A stretch of DNA of 64,000 nucleotides from Janthinobacterium sp. (GTDB lineage: Bacteria; Pseudomonadota; Gammaproteobacteria; Burkholderiales; Chitinibacteraceae). The stretch covers positions 1 through 64,000 of the forward strand of contig JANYCY010000057.1 in the NCBI GenBank assembly GCA_025360045.1. The letters are read 5' to 3'. Made by a program: the position numbers and the translations under genes. Positions 47,289 through 56,362 of this stretch are shown one piece after another. Numbering within the stretch: position 1 is the first letter of the stretch; every line of letters begins with the position of its first letter. Under the pieces are notes generated by a model. It was not told the DNA's origin. It ran no database searches and saw only the letters and a list, made by a program, of their open reading frames with translations.

Positions 47289-47651
47289 TTACAAAGCCGC
47301 AATTTTAGCGAGTAATTCTTGCGGATCAACCGGCTTAACCACATATTCCACAGCGCCTTGCCGACGTCCCCAAACCATATCTGTTTCTTGATTTTTGGAG
47401 GTGCACATAATAATTGGAATATGCTTGGTCGCCTCATCACGGCTAATGGTGCGGGTGGCTTGAAAGCCATTCATGCCAGGCATCACCACATCCATCAAAA
47501 TTAAATCTGGCATCAATTCTTTAACTTTAGCCACGGCCTCTTCGCCTGATTCTGCCGTCACAACTTGAAAGCTATTTTTGGAAAGTAACTCACCCAAAAA
47601 ATGACGCTCTGTTGGCGAATCATCAACAATTAATATTTTTTTGATACTCAT
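47289..47651 (-). CDS. pilH: PilH single-domain response regulator
   Basis: PilH is a CheY-like receiver of the twitching-motility system, 120 aa. It has the acidic pocket in ILIVDDSPTERHF, the phosphoacceptor Asp54 in LILMDVVMPGM, Thr/Ser in IIMCTSKNQ, and the Lys in YVVKPVDPQEL. No output domain is present. AGGAC lies 4-5 bases before the ATG at 47651, so the longer frame that overlaps pilG is rejected. The gap to pilG is 17 bases. In Pseudomonas, PilH is thought to serve pilus retraction or signal decay; here this is inferred from the cluster. Confidence 0.93.
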   Translation of the reverse strand: MSIKKILIVDDSPTERHFLGELLSKNSFQVVTAESGEEAVAKVKELMPDLILMDVVMPGMNGFQATRTISRDEATKHIPIIMCTSKNQETDMVWGRRQGAVEYVVKPVDPQELLAKIAAL

Positions 47652-47668
47652 TAGTGTCCTACCCATAG

Positions 47669-48052
47669 TCATGCGCTACGAATATGCGCAGTAACAGCCA
47701 GCAATAGGCTGTCTTTAGTAAAAGGCTTAGTTAAATACTCATCCGACCCTACCATTCTGCCCCTAGCACGATCAAATAAACCATCTTTAGAGGACAGCAT
47801 AATAACGGGGGTCATTTTATATCGAGGGTTTTTTTTAATCAGCGAGCAGGTTTGATAGCCATCGAGCCTAGGCATCATCACATCAACAAAAATCACATCG
47901 GGTAAACGATCGCTGATTTTAGCTAAAGCATCAAAACCATCCTCGGCAAGAATCACTTCGCAGCCTGCCTGCCCTAAAAAAATCTCCGCGCTTCTGCGTA
48001 TGGTATTGCTGTCATCAATCACCATGACTTTTACTCCGGCGAGCTTTGACAT
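47669..48052 (-). CDS. pilG: PilG single-domain response regulator
   Basis: PilG is a CheY-like receiver and the first gene of the cluster, 127 aa. Motifs are VMVIDDSNTIRRSAEIFL, phosphoacceptor Asp57 in VIFVDVMMPRLDGYQTC, PVIMLSSKDG, and the Lys of LTKPFTKDSL. The phrase NTIRRSAEIFLGQAGCEV closely follows known PilG proteins. AAGGGG lies 8 bases before the ATG. The order pilG, pilH, pilI, pilJ, chpA matches the conserved cluster of pilus-bearing gamma- and betaproteobacteria. Confidence 0.95.
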   Translation of the reverse strand: MSKLAGVKVMVIDDSNTIRRSAEIFLGQAGCEVILAEDGFDALAKISDRLPDVIFVDVMMPRLDGYQTCSLIKKNPRYKMTPVIMLSSKDGLFDRARGRMVGSDEYLTKPFTKDSLLLAVTAHIRSA

Positions 48053-48224
48053 TCCTTTTTCCCCTTATCAATTATCTGGCCGGTGCATTGTCTCTACATG
48101 GCTTTATCTGCGGAGCAAATCAGTACATGCACCCTATATTTAAGCGGCAAACATTTCATTTGCGATCACAATATAAGGCAATACTAAGACAATACGAAGA
48201 TGGAGGGATAAGAAAAAAAAAAGA

Positions 48225-48256
48225 AACCCCGGTCTGAGCAGGCATCGACCGGGGCT
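48225..48256 (-). terminator. Intrinsic terminator of engB
   Basis: CCCCGGTC and GACCGGGG form an 8 bp stem; on the minus strand a tail TTTC plus ten Ts follows. It separates engB from the pil cluster. Confidence 0.85.
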
Positions 48257-48366
48257 ATACAGGCTTTGGCACGTTGCCAAAGCACCCGCTCAGGGAGGAA
48301 AAAGCGGGAGGTGCAGGGGCGCACCTAGAATCAAGATAGAACGCTGGCATAAAACTGCAAGCCAGA

Positions 48367-49032
48367 TTAGTCCCCGTCTATCAGATCTGAATTGTCATTA
48401 GAATGATCCGCTTCATTATTAAGCAGCTCTGTCTGATAATTCATGGCATCAAACCAACCGCCAACCACTTTTTCGGCCACATCTACACCTAGCTTTTTAG
48501 AGCTAGAGAACAGTTGCACCGTAATCATGGCTTCGTCAGCGAATTCCGCCTCGACCTTACGCAAAATGGCAATTTGATCTTGGCGATTCAATTTGTCACA
48601 TTTGGTCAAAATGCAGTGAATGGGTTTGCCCGTTGGGCGAAACCAGTCGAGCATTTGACGATCTAAATCGGTAAGCGGACGGCGAGAGTCCATAATCAGT
48701 ACCAGACCGATTAAGTTGGTTCGCCTTACCAGATACTGGCTAAGCAGTTTTTCCCAGTGTTGTCTTACTGACACAGGTACTTCAGCGTAACCATAGCCTG
48801 GTAAGTCAACCAAACGGTTGTTGGCGTTACCAAATTTAAAATAGTTGATATGTTGAGTACGGCCCGGTGTTTTAGAAACAAAGGCAAGCCGCGTATGGTT
48901 AGCCAGTGTATTGATAGCACTGGACTTGCCGGCGTTGGAGCGTCCGGCGAATGCAACTTCCATACCGTCAGCCGGAAGAGCCTTCAGGTCATTAACGGTT
49001 GTCAGGAATTGCAAGCCTTGGAAAAGCGACAT
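48367..49032 (-). CDS. engB: Ribosome biogenesis GTPase EngB (YihA/YsxC)
   Basis: This is an essential-type GTPase for large ribosomal subunit assembly. The 221-residue protein (E. coli 210) carries G1 GRSNAGKSS at residues 30-38, switch [12 protein letters not shown]3 [12 protein letters not shown]4 TKCDK and G5 near SSSKKLG. A short acidic C-terminal tail ([17 protein letters not shown]) extends beyond the domain. It is divergent from the cytochrome c4-like gene, an arrangement I recall from Neisseriales and other betaproteobacteria. Confidence 0.95.
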   Translation of the reverse strand: MSLFQGLQFLTTVNDLKALPADGMEVAFAGRSNAGKSSAINTLANHTRLAFVSKTPGRTQHINYFKFGNANNRLVDLPGYGYAEVPVSVRQHWEKLLSQYLVRRTNLIGLVLIMDSRRPLTDLDRQMLDWFRPTGKPIHCILTKCDKLNRQDQIAILRKVEAEFADEAMITVQLFSSSKKLGVDVAEKVVGGWFDAMNYQTELLNNEADHSNDNSDLIDGD

Positions 49033-49134
49033 TGGGTAACCACTGTGGTTTGTGAACGGGTCTTGTTATAGAATACCAGCATTTGAATGATCGTCGGCTG
49101 GTTCAGCCCTGCCACACTGCACTTTTGAGGATAA

Positions 49135-49758
49135 ATGCTTATGCGCCGCGCGCCTGTTGCAGCAATCATTGCCACGCTATTCATCGTAGCCCCGACCGCA
49201 TTTGCCGCTGGCGGCACTAAAGCAGATCCGGCAAAAGGTAAAATATTAGTCGAGCAAGTCTGTGCGGCCTGTCATGGTGTGGATGGCAACAGTGCTGCAT
49301 CTGCCAATCCTAGCCTTGCGGGCCAGCATCCTGAGTATATTGTAAAACAATTGACCGAATTCAAGGCTGCCAAACGTAAAAATCCCGTGATGATGGGAAT
49401 GGCTGCACCTTTGTCACCTGCTGATATGGCCAATGTGGCGGCGTATTTCTCTAGCCAACAAGCCAAAGATCGCGGCGCGTCTGACAAAACCCTGATCGAA
49501 GCCGGTAAAAAAATATATCGCGGCGGCATTATGGCGAAAGGTGTTCCTGCCTGTATGGCCTGCCACGGCCCATCAGGAGCGGGGATTCCGGGGCAGTATC
49601 CACGTATGGGCGGCCAGCACTCGGCTTATACCTTGGCGCAGCTCAACACTTTCCGCAGTGGTGAACGCACCAACAATGATGTGATGAAAGATGTAGCCGC
49701 CAGATTATCAGACGCAGAAATCAAGGCCGTTGCTGAATATATCCAAGCCTTACATTAA
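49135..49758 (+). CDS. Diheme cytochrome c (c4-like)
   Basis: This is a periplasmic electron carrier with two class I heme domains in 207 aa. A signal peptide covers about residues 1-25 (AAIIATLFIVAPTAFAA). Heme 1 binds at CAACH (Cys43 to His47) and heme 2 at CMACH (Cys140 to His144). The Met ligands are probably in NPVMMGMA and TNNDVMKD. GAGG lies 5 bases before the ATG at 49135. Cytochromes c4 pass electrons to terminal oxidases. The ResB/CcsA heme attachment genes follow on the same strand. Confidence 0.93.
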   Translation: MLMRRAPVAAIIATLFIVAPTAFAAGGTKADPAKGKILVEQVCAACHGVDGNSAASANPSLAGQHPEYIVKQLTEFKAAKRKNPVMMGMAAPLSPADMANVAAYFSSQQAKDRGASDKTLIEAGKKIYRGGIMAKGVPACMACHGPSGAGIPGQYPRMGGQHSAYTLAQLNTFRSGERTNNDVMKDVAARLSDAEIKAVAEYIQALH

Positions 49759-49769
49759 TCGAAGATCTG

Positions 49770-49805
49770 ACAAAGGTTTTCTGTGATAGAAAACCTTTGT
49801 GTCTT
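49770..49805 (+). terminator. Intrinsic terminator of the cytochrome c4-like gene
   Basis: ACAAAGGTTTTCT pairs with AGAAAACCTTTGT around GTGAT and is followed by GTCTTTTT, 11 bases after the stop codon. Confidence 0.9.
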
Positions 49806-49887
49806 TTTACTTACCGGAACTTTATTCGGTAGCGGGGCTCTTTTAATAACTACAAAGTTCCTGTAGCTGATAACTGATCCCTAAAAC

Positions 49888-49909
49888 AAGGGGCCTTCCG
49901 CCCCTTTTT
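49888..49909 (+). terminator. Terminator-like hairpin in the resB leader
   Basis: AAGGGGC and GCCCCTT form a 7 bp stem with a 5-base loop, followed by TTTTTG, ending only 7 bases before the resB ATG. It looks like an intrinsic terminator or attenuator in the leader and would also affect the ribosome-binding region. Confidence 0.65.
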
Positions 49910-49916
49910 GAATTCT

Positions 49917-51929
49917 ATGACACCCAAAACTTCTTTTCTAAAAGCACTGTACGAGTTGTTTTCGTCGATGCGATTTGCCGTAAGCCTGCTGACTATCCTC
50001 GCAATCTCATCGATTATTGGCACCGTTTTAAAGCAAAACGAGCCTTACGCTAATTATAAAATCGAATTTGGTGAGTTTTGGTTTCAGGTTTTTCACCCAT
50101 TAGGCTTGTTTGACGTCTATCACAGCGCTTGGTTTTTGCTGATTCTCACCTTCTTAGTGCTCTCCACTAGTCTGTGTATCTGGCGTCAATTGCCAGGGAT
50201 TTGGCGTGATATTCGCGGCTATCGAGAAAACGCCAGCAACAACTCCTTACGCCTGATGTCGCATCATGCCGAGCTAACCACCGAGTTGCCCACAGAAGAA
50301 GTAATCGATGTGCTGGCTAATCGTGGCTTTCGCAGCCGGATTAAGGAAGAGCATGGCCATGTACTGATTGCCGCCAAAAAAGGCAGCTTTCAGCGCCTCG
50401 GTTATTTATTTGCACATGCTGCCATTGTGGTGATTTGCGTTGGTGGCTTGCTCGATGGCAATGTGCCGCTCAAGCTCACCGAGTTATTTGGCTTTAAAAC
50501 ACCAGAAACACGTGATTTACCCCAAAGCAAAGTGCCTGAGCAAAGCCGCTTGCCCGCAGATAATTTGTCTTTCCGAGGCAACGTCACCCTGCCAGAAGGC
50601 TCGATTGCCGATGTGATTTTCTTAAATGCAGGCCAAGGCTATTTTGTACAAGAGCTGCCCTTTGCCCTGCGCTTAAATAAGTTTTATATCGAACATTACT
50701 CCACAGGTCAGCCCAAACTCTTTGCTAGCGATATTGATTTACTGGATAAAAAAACCGGTAAGGTGCTGCGCAGAGCCAAAATCGAAGTCAATAAACCGCT
50801 TATTTATAATGGCGTAGCCGTTTATCAAGCTAGCTTTGGCGATGGTGGCTCTAAGCTTGCCATGCGGCGTTGGGATTTAAACACCCATACCGCCCAAACG
50901 CTCAATGCACAATCGCAAAGCAGCCAAGCCATTCAAATTAACGGCCAGCCTTATCAATTAGAAATGGGCGATTTCCGCGCATTTAATATTGAAAATATGG
51001 GCAAAGTCGCCAATAACGCCATGGCAGTGAGTAAATTTGCCCAAGCCATGGCCTCTGCCCAAACGGTACAAAGCGAGCACAATCTAAAAAATATCGGCCC
51101 ATCGATTCAATTTAAATTACGCGACAAAAATGGCCAAGCCACCGAATACCTCAATTACTTTGCCCCTTTCTTTGAAAAAGGTGCGGGCTATGCGGTTACA
51201 GGGATGCGCACGACCGTCGCTACTCCCTTCCAATTTATCCGCATTCCGCTCGACGCCCAGATGGAAGCCAAAGCCTTTATGCGCTTGCGAGCAACGCTCT
51301 TGGATAAATCACTTTATCCAGAAATTGCGCGCCGAACGGCGGCCAAAGCCTTTCAAAGTGGCGGTATTTCTAAAGACGGTGAAGCCCAATTTAGGGATGT
51401 CACCATCGGCGTGCTGACTCGCTTTAGTGAAGGCGGCTTCCCTGCCATCGAAAGCTTCCTCGATGACAAAGTGCCCAAAGATCAGCGCCAGACTGTCGCG
51501 CAAACCTATATCAAGATTTTGCAAGGTACGGTGATCGATGCGATGGATGTGGCACAAGGGCGAGCAGGTCTGCCAGTGCTGCCGATTGATGAGGCACAAT
51601 ACCGCTTTCTGATGGATAGTCTGGTTGCGGTGAGTAGCTTGTTTGAATATGGCCCGCCAATCTGGCTAGAAGCGGATCGCTTTGAAGAAGTAAAAGCCAG
51701 TGGCTTTCAAATTACCCGCGCGCCCGGCCAAAATATTGTGTACTTAGGATCTTTATTATTGGTGATCGGTATTTTCTGCATGTTTTATATTCGTGAAAAT
51801 CGCGTTTGGGTCCGCCTTGCTGGCGGAAAAACCTTAATCGCCATGAGTAGCAATCGCAAAAACTCCGATTTGGATCGAGAATTTACCGAGCTCAGCGCAG
51901 ATCTGGCTGCAAAAGGAAAAACACTATGA
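49917..51929 (+). CDS. resB: Cytochrome c biogenesis protein ResB (Ccs1)
   Basis: ResB works with CcsA in System II heme delivery to apocytochromes c across the inner membrane. The 670-residue protein has three N-terminal membrane helices (SSMRFAVSLLTILAISSIIGT, the SAWFLLILTFLVLSTSL segment near 80-100, and LGYLFAHAAIVVICVGG near 165). A large periplasmic domain follows, then a last helix near residue 600-625 (NIVYLGSLLLVIGIFCMFYI). FGEFWFQVFHPLGLFDVYHSAWF is typical. I use the ATG at 49917; no strong Shine-Dalgarno is seen, and a hairpin abuts the start. It overlaps ccsA by four bases. Confidence 0.93.
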   Translation: MTPKTSFLKALYELFSSMRFAVSLLTILAISSIIGTVLKQNEPYANYKIEFGEFWFQVFHPLGLFDVYHSAWFLLILTFLVLSTSLCIWRQLPGIWRDIRGYRENASNNSLRLMSHHAELTTELPTEEVIDVLANRGFRSRIKEEHGHVLIAAKKGSFQRLGYLFAHAAIVVICVGGLLDGNVPLKLTELFGFKTPETRDLPQSKVPEQSRLPADNLSFRGNVTLPEGSIADVIFLNAGQGYFVQELPFALRLNKFYIEHYSTGQPKLFASDIDLLDKKTGKVLRRAKIEVNKPLIYNGVAVYQASFGDGGSKLAMRRWDLNTHTAQTLNAQSQSSQAIQINGQPYQLEMGDFRAFNIENMGKVANNAMAVSKFAQAMASAQTVQSEHNLKNIGPSIQFKLRDKNGQATEYLNYFAPFFEKGAGYAVTGMRTTVATPFQFIRIPLDAQMEAKAFMRLRATLLDKSLYPEIARRTAAKAFQSGGISKDGEAQFRDVTIGVLTRFSEGGFPAIESFLDDKVPKDQRQTVAQTYIKILQGTVIDAMDVAQGRAGLPVLPIDEAQYRFLMDSLVAVSSLFEYGPPIWLEADRFEEVKASGFQITRAPGQNIVYLGSLLLVIGIFCMFYIRENRVWVRLAGGKTLIAMSSNRKNSDLDREFTELSADLAAKGKTL

Positions 51930-53062
51930 GCATCTCCAAACCTCGGCTATCACCGTTTGATATGCTGTTTACCGCAGTCATTATTGTCGCTGGGCTGTTT
52001 GCCTATAAGCAATATGCTGCTTTTATGGATTATTACGAGGAAGGCATCCTGCTGGGTGCCGTCGCGGCCATTGTCTGGTTTGGCCGCTTTTGGCCTGCCA
52101 TGCGGATTTTCTTGCCCCTTAGCGCCCTCTTCGCCTTAGCAGGCATTGGCTTATATCAAGGCCAGCTTGCCAATGGCCAAAGCGTCTTTTGGCTTAAATA
52201 CATCCTTTCTAGCCAGTCGGCCGTAATGTGGATGTGTGTACTGTATTTGCTTGCTACGTTGATGTACTGGCTGGGCATGTTGCGCCGTTCCAACACTGCG
52301 CTCGATATCGCCAGCAACCTAACTTGGGCTGCGGCCTCTGCAGCGCTGATCTCCAAACTAGTGCGCTGGTATGAAAGCTATTTAATTGGCAGCGATGTGG
52401 GGCATATCCCCGTCTCAAATTTATACGAAGTTTTTATTCTGTTTTGCCTGATTACCACCCTAATGTATTTGTACTACGAGCAAAAATTCAAAGTGCAAGG
52501 CATGGGTAAAGCCAAAACCATGGGCGCGTTTGTTATGCCCATTATCATGGCGGCGGTTGGTTTTATTCTTTGGTATAGCGTCGATCGCCAAGCGCATGAA
52601 ATCCAGCCCCTCATCCCTGCCCTGCAATCTTGGTGGATGAAAATCCATGTGCCGGCTAATTTTGTTGGCTACGGTGCATTCGCACTGTCTGCAGGCCTTG
52701 GCGCTGCCCAGCTGCTGGTTTCACGCGGCATTCTAGCAAGCCGCTTGCCGAGCTACGAAACGCTCGGCGAGGTCATGTATAAGGCCATCTCGATCGGCTT
52801 TTTATTCTTTACCATCGCCACTATTTTGGGCGCAATGTGGGCTGCCGAAGCATGGGGCGGCTACTGGAGCTGGGATCCTAAAGAAACATGGGCACTGATT
52901 GTGTGGCTTAACTACGCCGCATGGCTGCATATGCGCTTAGTTAAAGGCTGGCGTGGCAATGTACTGGCATGGTGGGCTCTGATTGGCCTGCTGGTGACCA
53001 GCTTTGCTTTTATTGGTGTGAATATGTTTTTATCAGGCTTACACTCCTACGGTGGTCTGTAA
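51926..53062 (+). CDS. ccsA: Cytochrome c biogenesis protein CcsA (ResC)
   Basis: CcsA is the heme-handling partner of ResB. The 378-residue integral membrane protein has eight or so helices. The WWD domain appears as WGGYWSWDPKETWALIVW near residue 310, flanked by conserved histidines (VGHIPVSNLYE before, AAWLHMRL after) that ligate heme. It starts in the ATGA overlap with resB, so both proteins are made together, as expected for a 1:1 complex. This is the last gene of the cytochrome maturation unit. Confidence 0.94.
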   Translation: MSISKPRLSPFDMLFTAVIIVAGLFAYKQYAAFMDYYEEGILLGAVAAIVWFGRFWPAMRIFLPLSALFALAGIGLYQGQLANGQSVFWLKYILSSQSAVMWMCVLYLLATLMYWLGMLRRSNTALDIASNLTWAAASAALISKLVRWYESYLIGSDVGHIPVSNLYEVFILFCLITTLMYLYYEQKFKVQGMGKAKTMGAFVMPIIMAAVGFILWYSVDRQAHEIQPLIPALQSWWMKIHVPANFVGYGAFALSAGLGAAQLLVSRGILASRLPSYETLGEVMYKAISIGFLFFTIATILGAMWAAEAWGGYWSWDPKETWALIVWLNYAAWLHMRLVKGWRGNVLAWWALIGLLVTSFAFIGVNMFLSGLHSYGGL

Positions 53063-53492
53063 GCAATATCCCGCAATAGCATAAATCAAACGGCTATCCT
53101 GAAAGCTGGCACCACGGACATGGTGCCAGCATCTATAGCGAAATCAGCCACGCGCTGCTAGCACGGCTATTTCTGGCAAATCTTTGTCAAAAGTGATCTG
53201 TATCAATTGAGCTGGCAAGGAAAGGTCAGCTCTACTTGTGCGGGTCAACACCTTGATATGTGATCACAGAGCCATTCATTTACTACGGAAAAAAGCAATT
53301 AGATTTAGAGTATTGATACAAAGACCCTATTTACTTTTTTTAAGCGATAGATTTTCTATCTTAGCCAAAAGGCAATCGCGCCCCCGTAAATCGATTTAAA
53401 AAAAATTAATAAATACGTCATCAAAAGTTAGTATTGGCTTATATGCTAGAGTGGGTTAATCTCTTTGCACACAATCACCTCTGGCCATAAAA
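53063..53492. other. 430-base gap after ccsA with one perfect hairpin
   Basis: GCTGGCACCA at 53105-53114 pairs perfectly with TGGTGCCAGC at 53121-53130 around a 6-base loop, 43 bases after the ccsA stop. No T run follows, so it is a weak terminator candidate. A palindrome TGTGATCACA at 53259-53268 lacks the spacer of a CRP site. Nothing else is recognisable. Confidence 0.5.
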
Positions 53493-53960
53493 ATGGATCA
53501 GCAGCGTTTCAGTAAAACAGCCAAAGGCAGTAAAGAAATCGAAGAGCGTAGCGGCCTACTCTCGCCCCTTGCTCGCCGTCTGTTGATTATGATGGATGGC
53601 AAAAGAACCCGAGGCGATCTACTTCAAACATTTAGCTTAGATGAGCTAGAAGAAGCCTTGGCAAGACTAGAGCTGCTTAAATTAGTAGAAGAAATAAGCG
53701 GCCCAATCACGGTAGCAGCCAGCATCGATTCACGGGCCATGTCTCAAATTCGCCAAATGATGTATATGAGCAATCAACAATACTTAGCGGGCCAACTTGA
53801 TCGATTTTTAAATGAAGACTTTACCCAAATCCATGATAGAGCGGGTTTAGAGCCCGTATTAGAACACTGGCATCGGCTACTCTGTGATGCGGGTCAAGAG
53901 GTGGTTGCCTATGCCTACCTCAGACAAATTAAGACCACTTTAGGCTGGGATAAAAAATAA
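53493..53960 (+). CDS. Conserved hypothetical protein with N-terminal winged-helix-like region
   Basis: This is a 155-residue cytosolic protein of unknown function. The N-terminal part (FSKTAKGSKEIEER, PLARRLLIMMDGKRTRGDLLQ, then ELEEALARLELLKLVEEI) resembles a winged-helix domain. It is the kind seen in short hypothetical proteins of betaproteobacteria that begin with KTxKGxxEI. The C-terminal half (about 75-150) is helical. No catalytic residues stand out. The ribosome-binding site is poor. It is convergent with the TPR gene pair and stands alone. Confidence 0.65.
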   Translation: MDQQRFSKTAKGSKEIEERSGLLSPLARRLLIMMDGKRTRGDLLQTFSLDELEEALARLELLKLVEEISGPITVAASIDSRAMSQIRQMMYMSNQQYLAGQLDRFLNEDFTQIHDRAGLEPVLEHWHRLLCDAGQEVVAYAYLRQIKTTLGWDKK

Positions 53961-53983
53961 GCGATGCGCGAAATGAAGATCGG

Positions 53984-55009
53984 CTAGAGTAGCCGCATCC
54001 GGCTTTGTGTTTCTAAATGCAAAATTTGCTGTCGATATTTAATATTTATTTTAAAGACTTCGGCTTCTGTATTTTGCACTAGCGCATTAAAACTAGGCAA
54101 AGCCAATTCAAAATGATGATGCTTTAGATGCCACTGAATCAGCGCCGTATGGCAACGATCTTGTAATAAGCGTATCCCCGCCTGATTAGCCAAATTTAAA
54201 GCACGCTGCAATATATCCCCTGCTGTTTCATCCTCTAATGCCAATAACACTTCGCCCAAAGCCGTTAATGCATGTACTTTGCCCCAAAGGTTATCGTTTT
54301 GATCACTGAGCGTAAATGCAGTTTCTAATTCTATCTTAGCTTGAGCAAACAATTCTTGTTCGGCATGAACAATGCCCAAATAATAAATAATCTCGGCCGA
54401 CCAAATTGGATTAACAATCGATTGCTGTAATATTTTTTCTGCTTCTGCAATACATTGCAATGTGTAAGAGAAGCGCTTTAGTCGATAGGCATCACTCGCG
54501 ATATTTAACAGCACCTCGCACTTTAGATAATCACTACCCAACTTACGAGCTAGCTCCAAAGCCAATTCATTAAAACTCAATGCCGCTTTATCATCGCCAA
54601 AACCAATATAAACCTGACCAATCCCCATATAAATCTGAGCGCATAGTTCTCTATCATTGAGCTTGCGGGCAAGTTTAAGTGCATCTGACCAGTCATCAAG
54701 AGCAAGCAGCGGTTCATTGCTCAACAAGTGTGAAAAACCAAGCAAGATCAGCGTTTTAGTTTGCTCTTGCTTATTTTGTGTCGCTTTAAAACCATGCACA
54801 CCCGCCAAAAAAGCCTGCTGCGCTTGGCTATGTTCGCTTAAATGCTGCCATGAATGCCCCAAAATCACTTGCGCTATAGCCAAGAGCTTTGGCTCAGGCT
54901 TTGCCCTTGCAAGTAGCTGTAGTGCTTCACAGGGGGATGGCGGGGCACCACATAGGGACTGTTTAGCAATCACCTCTAATTGGGCTGCAAATTGCAATTT
55001 TGCGCTCAT
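53984..55009 (-). CDS. TPR-repeat protein
   Basis: This 341-residue cytosolic protein is built of tetratricopeptide-like helix pairs over most of its length. Examples are YMGIGQVYIGFGDDKAALSFNELALELARKLG, split at about residues 125-155, and the following LNIASDAYRLKRFSYTLQCIAEAEK. No enzymatic domain or signal peptide is present. Its ATG overlaps the stop of the upstream TPR and degenerate-GGDEF gene by four bases, so the two are made together and may interact. Function unknown; TPR scaffolds usually mediate protein contacts. Confidence 0.75.
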   Translation of the reverse strand: MSAKLQFAAQLEVIAKQSLCGAPPSPCEALQLLARAKPEPKLLAIAQVILGHSWQHLSEHSQAQQAFLAGVHGFKATQNKQEQTKTLILLGFSHLLSNEPLLALDDWSDALKLARKLNDRELCAQIYMGIGQVYIGFGDDKAALSFNELALELARKLGSDYLKCEVLLNIASDAYRLKRFSYTLQCIAEAEKILQQSIVNPIWSAEIIYYLGIVHAEQELFAQAKIELETAFTLSDQNDNLWGKVHALTALGEVLLALEDETAGDILQRALNLANQAGIRLLQDRCHTALIQWHLKHHHFELALPSFNALVQNTEAEVFKINIKYRQQILHLETQSRMRLL

Positions 55010-56319
55010 TTTTCCTCTTCATCCCAGAGTAATGGCCCAACCCCTTGGCGTAGTGCTAAGAACAGAGCTAAATCTGCCCGCAAATGTAAAATCTCTGCCG
55101 TATCGCCTAATTGAAAAAAAGCACCGCCCATACTCACACTCAGTGGCTGTGATAAATGAACGCTTTCTAACTTGGCTATATCCTTTTGAATATGCATGGC
55201 AATCTGTTCAATTTGTATTTTATTCATTCTCGGTATTGCCAGCGAAAATGAACCTAAACCTGAACACACTAAAACTGCATTAGCAGGAGTGTGAATTTGC
55301 AAAATACGCGCCACCTGATGATAGGCAATGTAGGCAAGCTCACTGCCAAACACTTCCCGAATACTGGCAAAATGATCAATTCCTAAGCTAAGCAAGCAAA
55401 GTGCTTCACTTTGGGCTTGATCCAATAATACCGGCCAGCGCATCTCTAGATAGCGGGCATTGTGTAAGCCACTGAGTTCATCTCGAAAAGTAACATTTTC
55501 TAATTCTTGCACCTGTTGGTGCTGTGCTACATTTTTTTCACGTAATAACTCAATTTCAATTTCACTCGTCATTTGCCGCAATTTGTATTCAACTGCAGCT
55601 AAACGCCTTGGTCGTGATTTTTTTGCGGATTTTGTGGGTAGTTGTAATGCCTTGCTGAAGTATTCAACAGACTCTGCAAATTGCTCTAAGCGCTGATAAG
55701 CACGACCAAGCTCAATATGAATTTCTCGACTGGAACGAGGCAGATGGTGCATATATTTTTTTAGCACCTCCACATTATTGAGCAATTTAGCGCGATCTAA
55801 CGACCCAGCACTTATCGCCACCTTGGCGTCTAGCTTTAATAGCGCTAAAGCACAGCCTGCCATGGCAGCAGGCTCTGTCTGATAAAGGTCCATTGCCTTT
55901 TCAAGTAAACTCAGCGCCAATTGCCATTCTTCTTGCAAGCTATATAGCTGGCTTAATCGCTCTAACAAATAGGCACAGCTATATAAGGCAGAATTATCTA
56001 GCGCCTGCTGCATCATATTCAGCGCCGAATCTCTTTTATTGAGCAACCATAAATCTGCAGCTAAACCCAGTCTTGCAGCGCAAATCAAATACGCATCATC
56101 ACCCGCTAATTGCAATCCATATTGATTAAGCGTTAAGGCTCTTTCCACTTGCCCCGTTTCACGAAATAAATGAGCAAGCTCAACCCAATAGATAGTTTCA
56201 TTTTCATAGAGATCTAATGATTCTTCGATACCCACCAGAAAACTACTCATTGCCAAAGCGGGCTGACCTTGTCGATACAAACGTCGGCCTTTAATCAACA
56301 ATGCCTGCTCATGACTCAT
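55006..56319 (-). CDS. TPR protein with degenerate GGDEF domain
   Basis: This is a 437-residue protein. About residues 1-235 are TPR-like repeats (YWVELAHLFRETGQVERALTLNQYGL, in parts, and IHIELGRAYQRLEQFAESVEYFSKAL, in parts). A short coiled coil leads to a GGDEF-type domain from about residue 280 (FRDELSGLHNARYLEMRWP, matching the usual RDxLTGLxNR start). The signature GGDEF is replaced by SGLGSFSLAIP, so cyclase activity is very unlikely. It may bind nucleotide or protein instead. The layout resembles TPR-GGDEF regulators. The gene overlaps the downstream TPR gene (ATGA). Confidence 0.78.
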   Translation of the reverse strand: MSHEQALLIKGRRLYRQGQPALAMSSFLVGIEESLDLYENETIYWVELAHLFRETGQVERALTLNQYGLQLAGDDAYLICAARLGLAADLWLLNKRDSALNMMQQALDNSALYSCAYLLERLSQLYSLQEEWQLALSLLEKAMDLYQTEPAAMAGCALALLKLDAKVAISAGSLDRAKLLNNVEVLKKYMHHLPRSSREIHIELGRAYQRLEQFAESVEYFSKALQLPTKSAKKSRPRRLAAVEYKLRQMTSEIEIELLREKNVAQHQQVQELENVTFRDELSGLHNARYLEMRWPVLLDQAQSEALCLLSLGIDHFASIREVFGSELAYIAYHQVARILQIHTPANAVLVCSGLGSFSLAIPRMNKIQIEQIAMHIQKDIAKLESVHLSQPLSVSMGGAFFQLGDTAEILHLRADLALFLALRQGVGPLLWDEEEK

Positions 56320-56362
56320 TGTGATCTACTCATACAAGCCCCAACAATCTGCGTTGCTTTGC

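Noticed and set aside
47246-47470. 74-codon frame in another phase at the 3' end of pilH
   Set aside because: It overlaps the receiver domain of pilH and has no independent signal.
53259-53268. TGTGATCACA palindrome as a CRP or FNR site
   Set aside because: A CRP site needs about six bases between the half sites, and an FNR site needs TTGAT-N4-ATCAA; neither fits.
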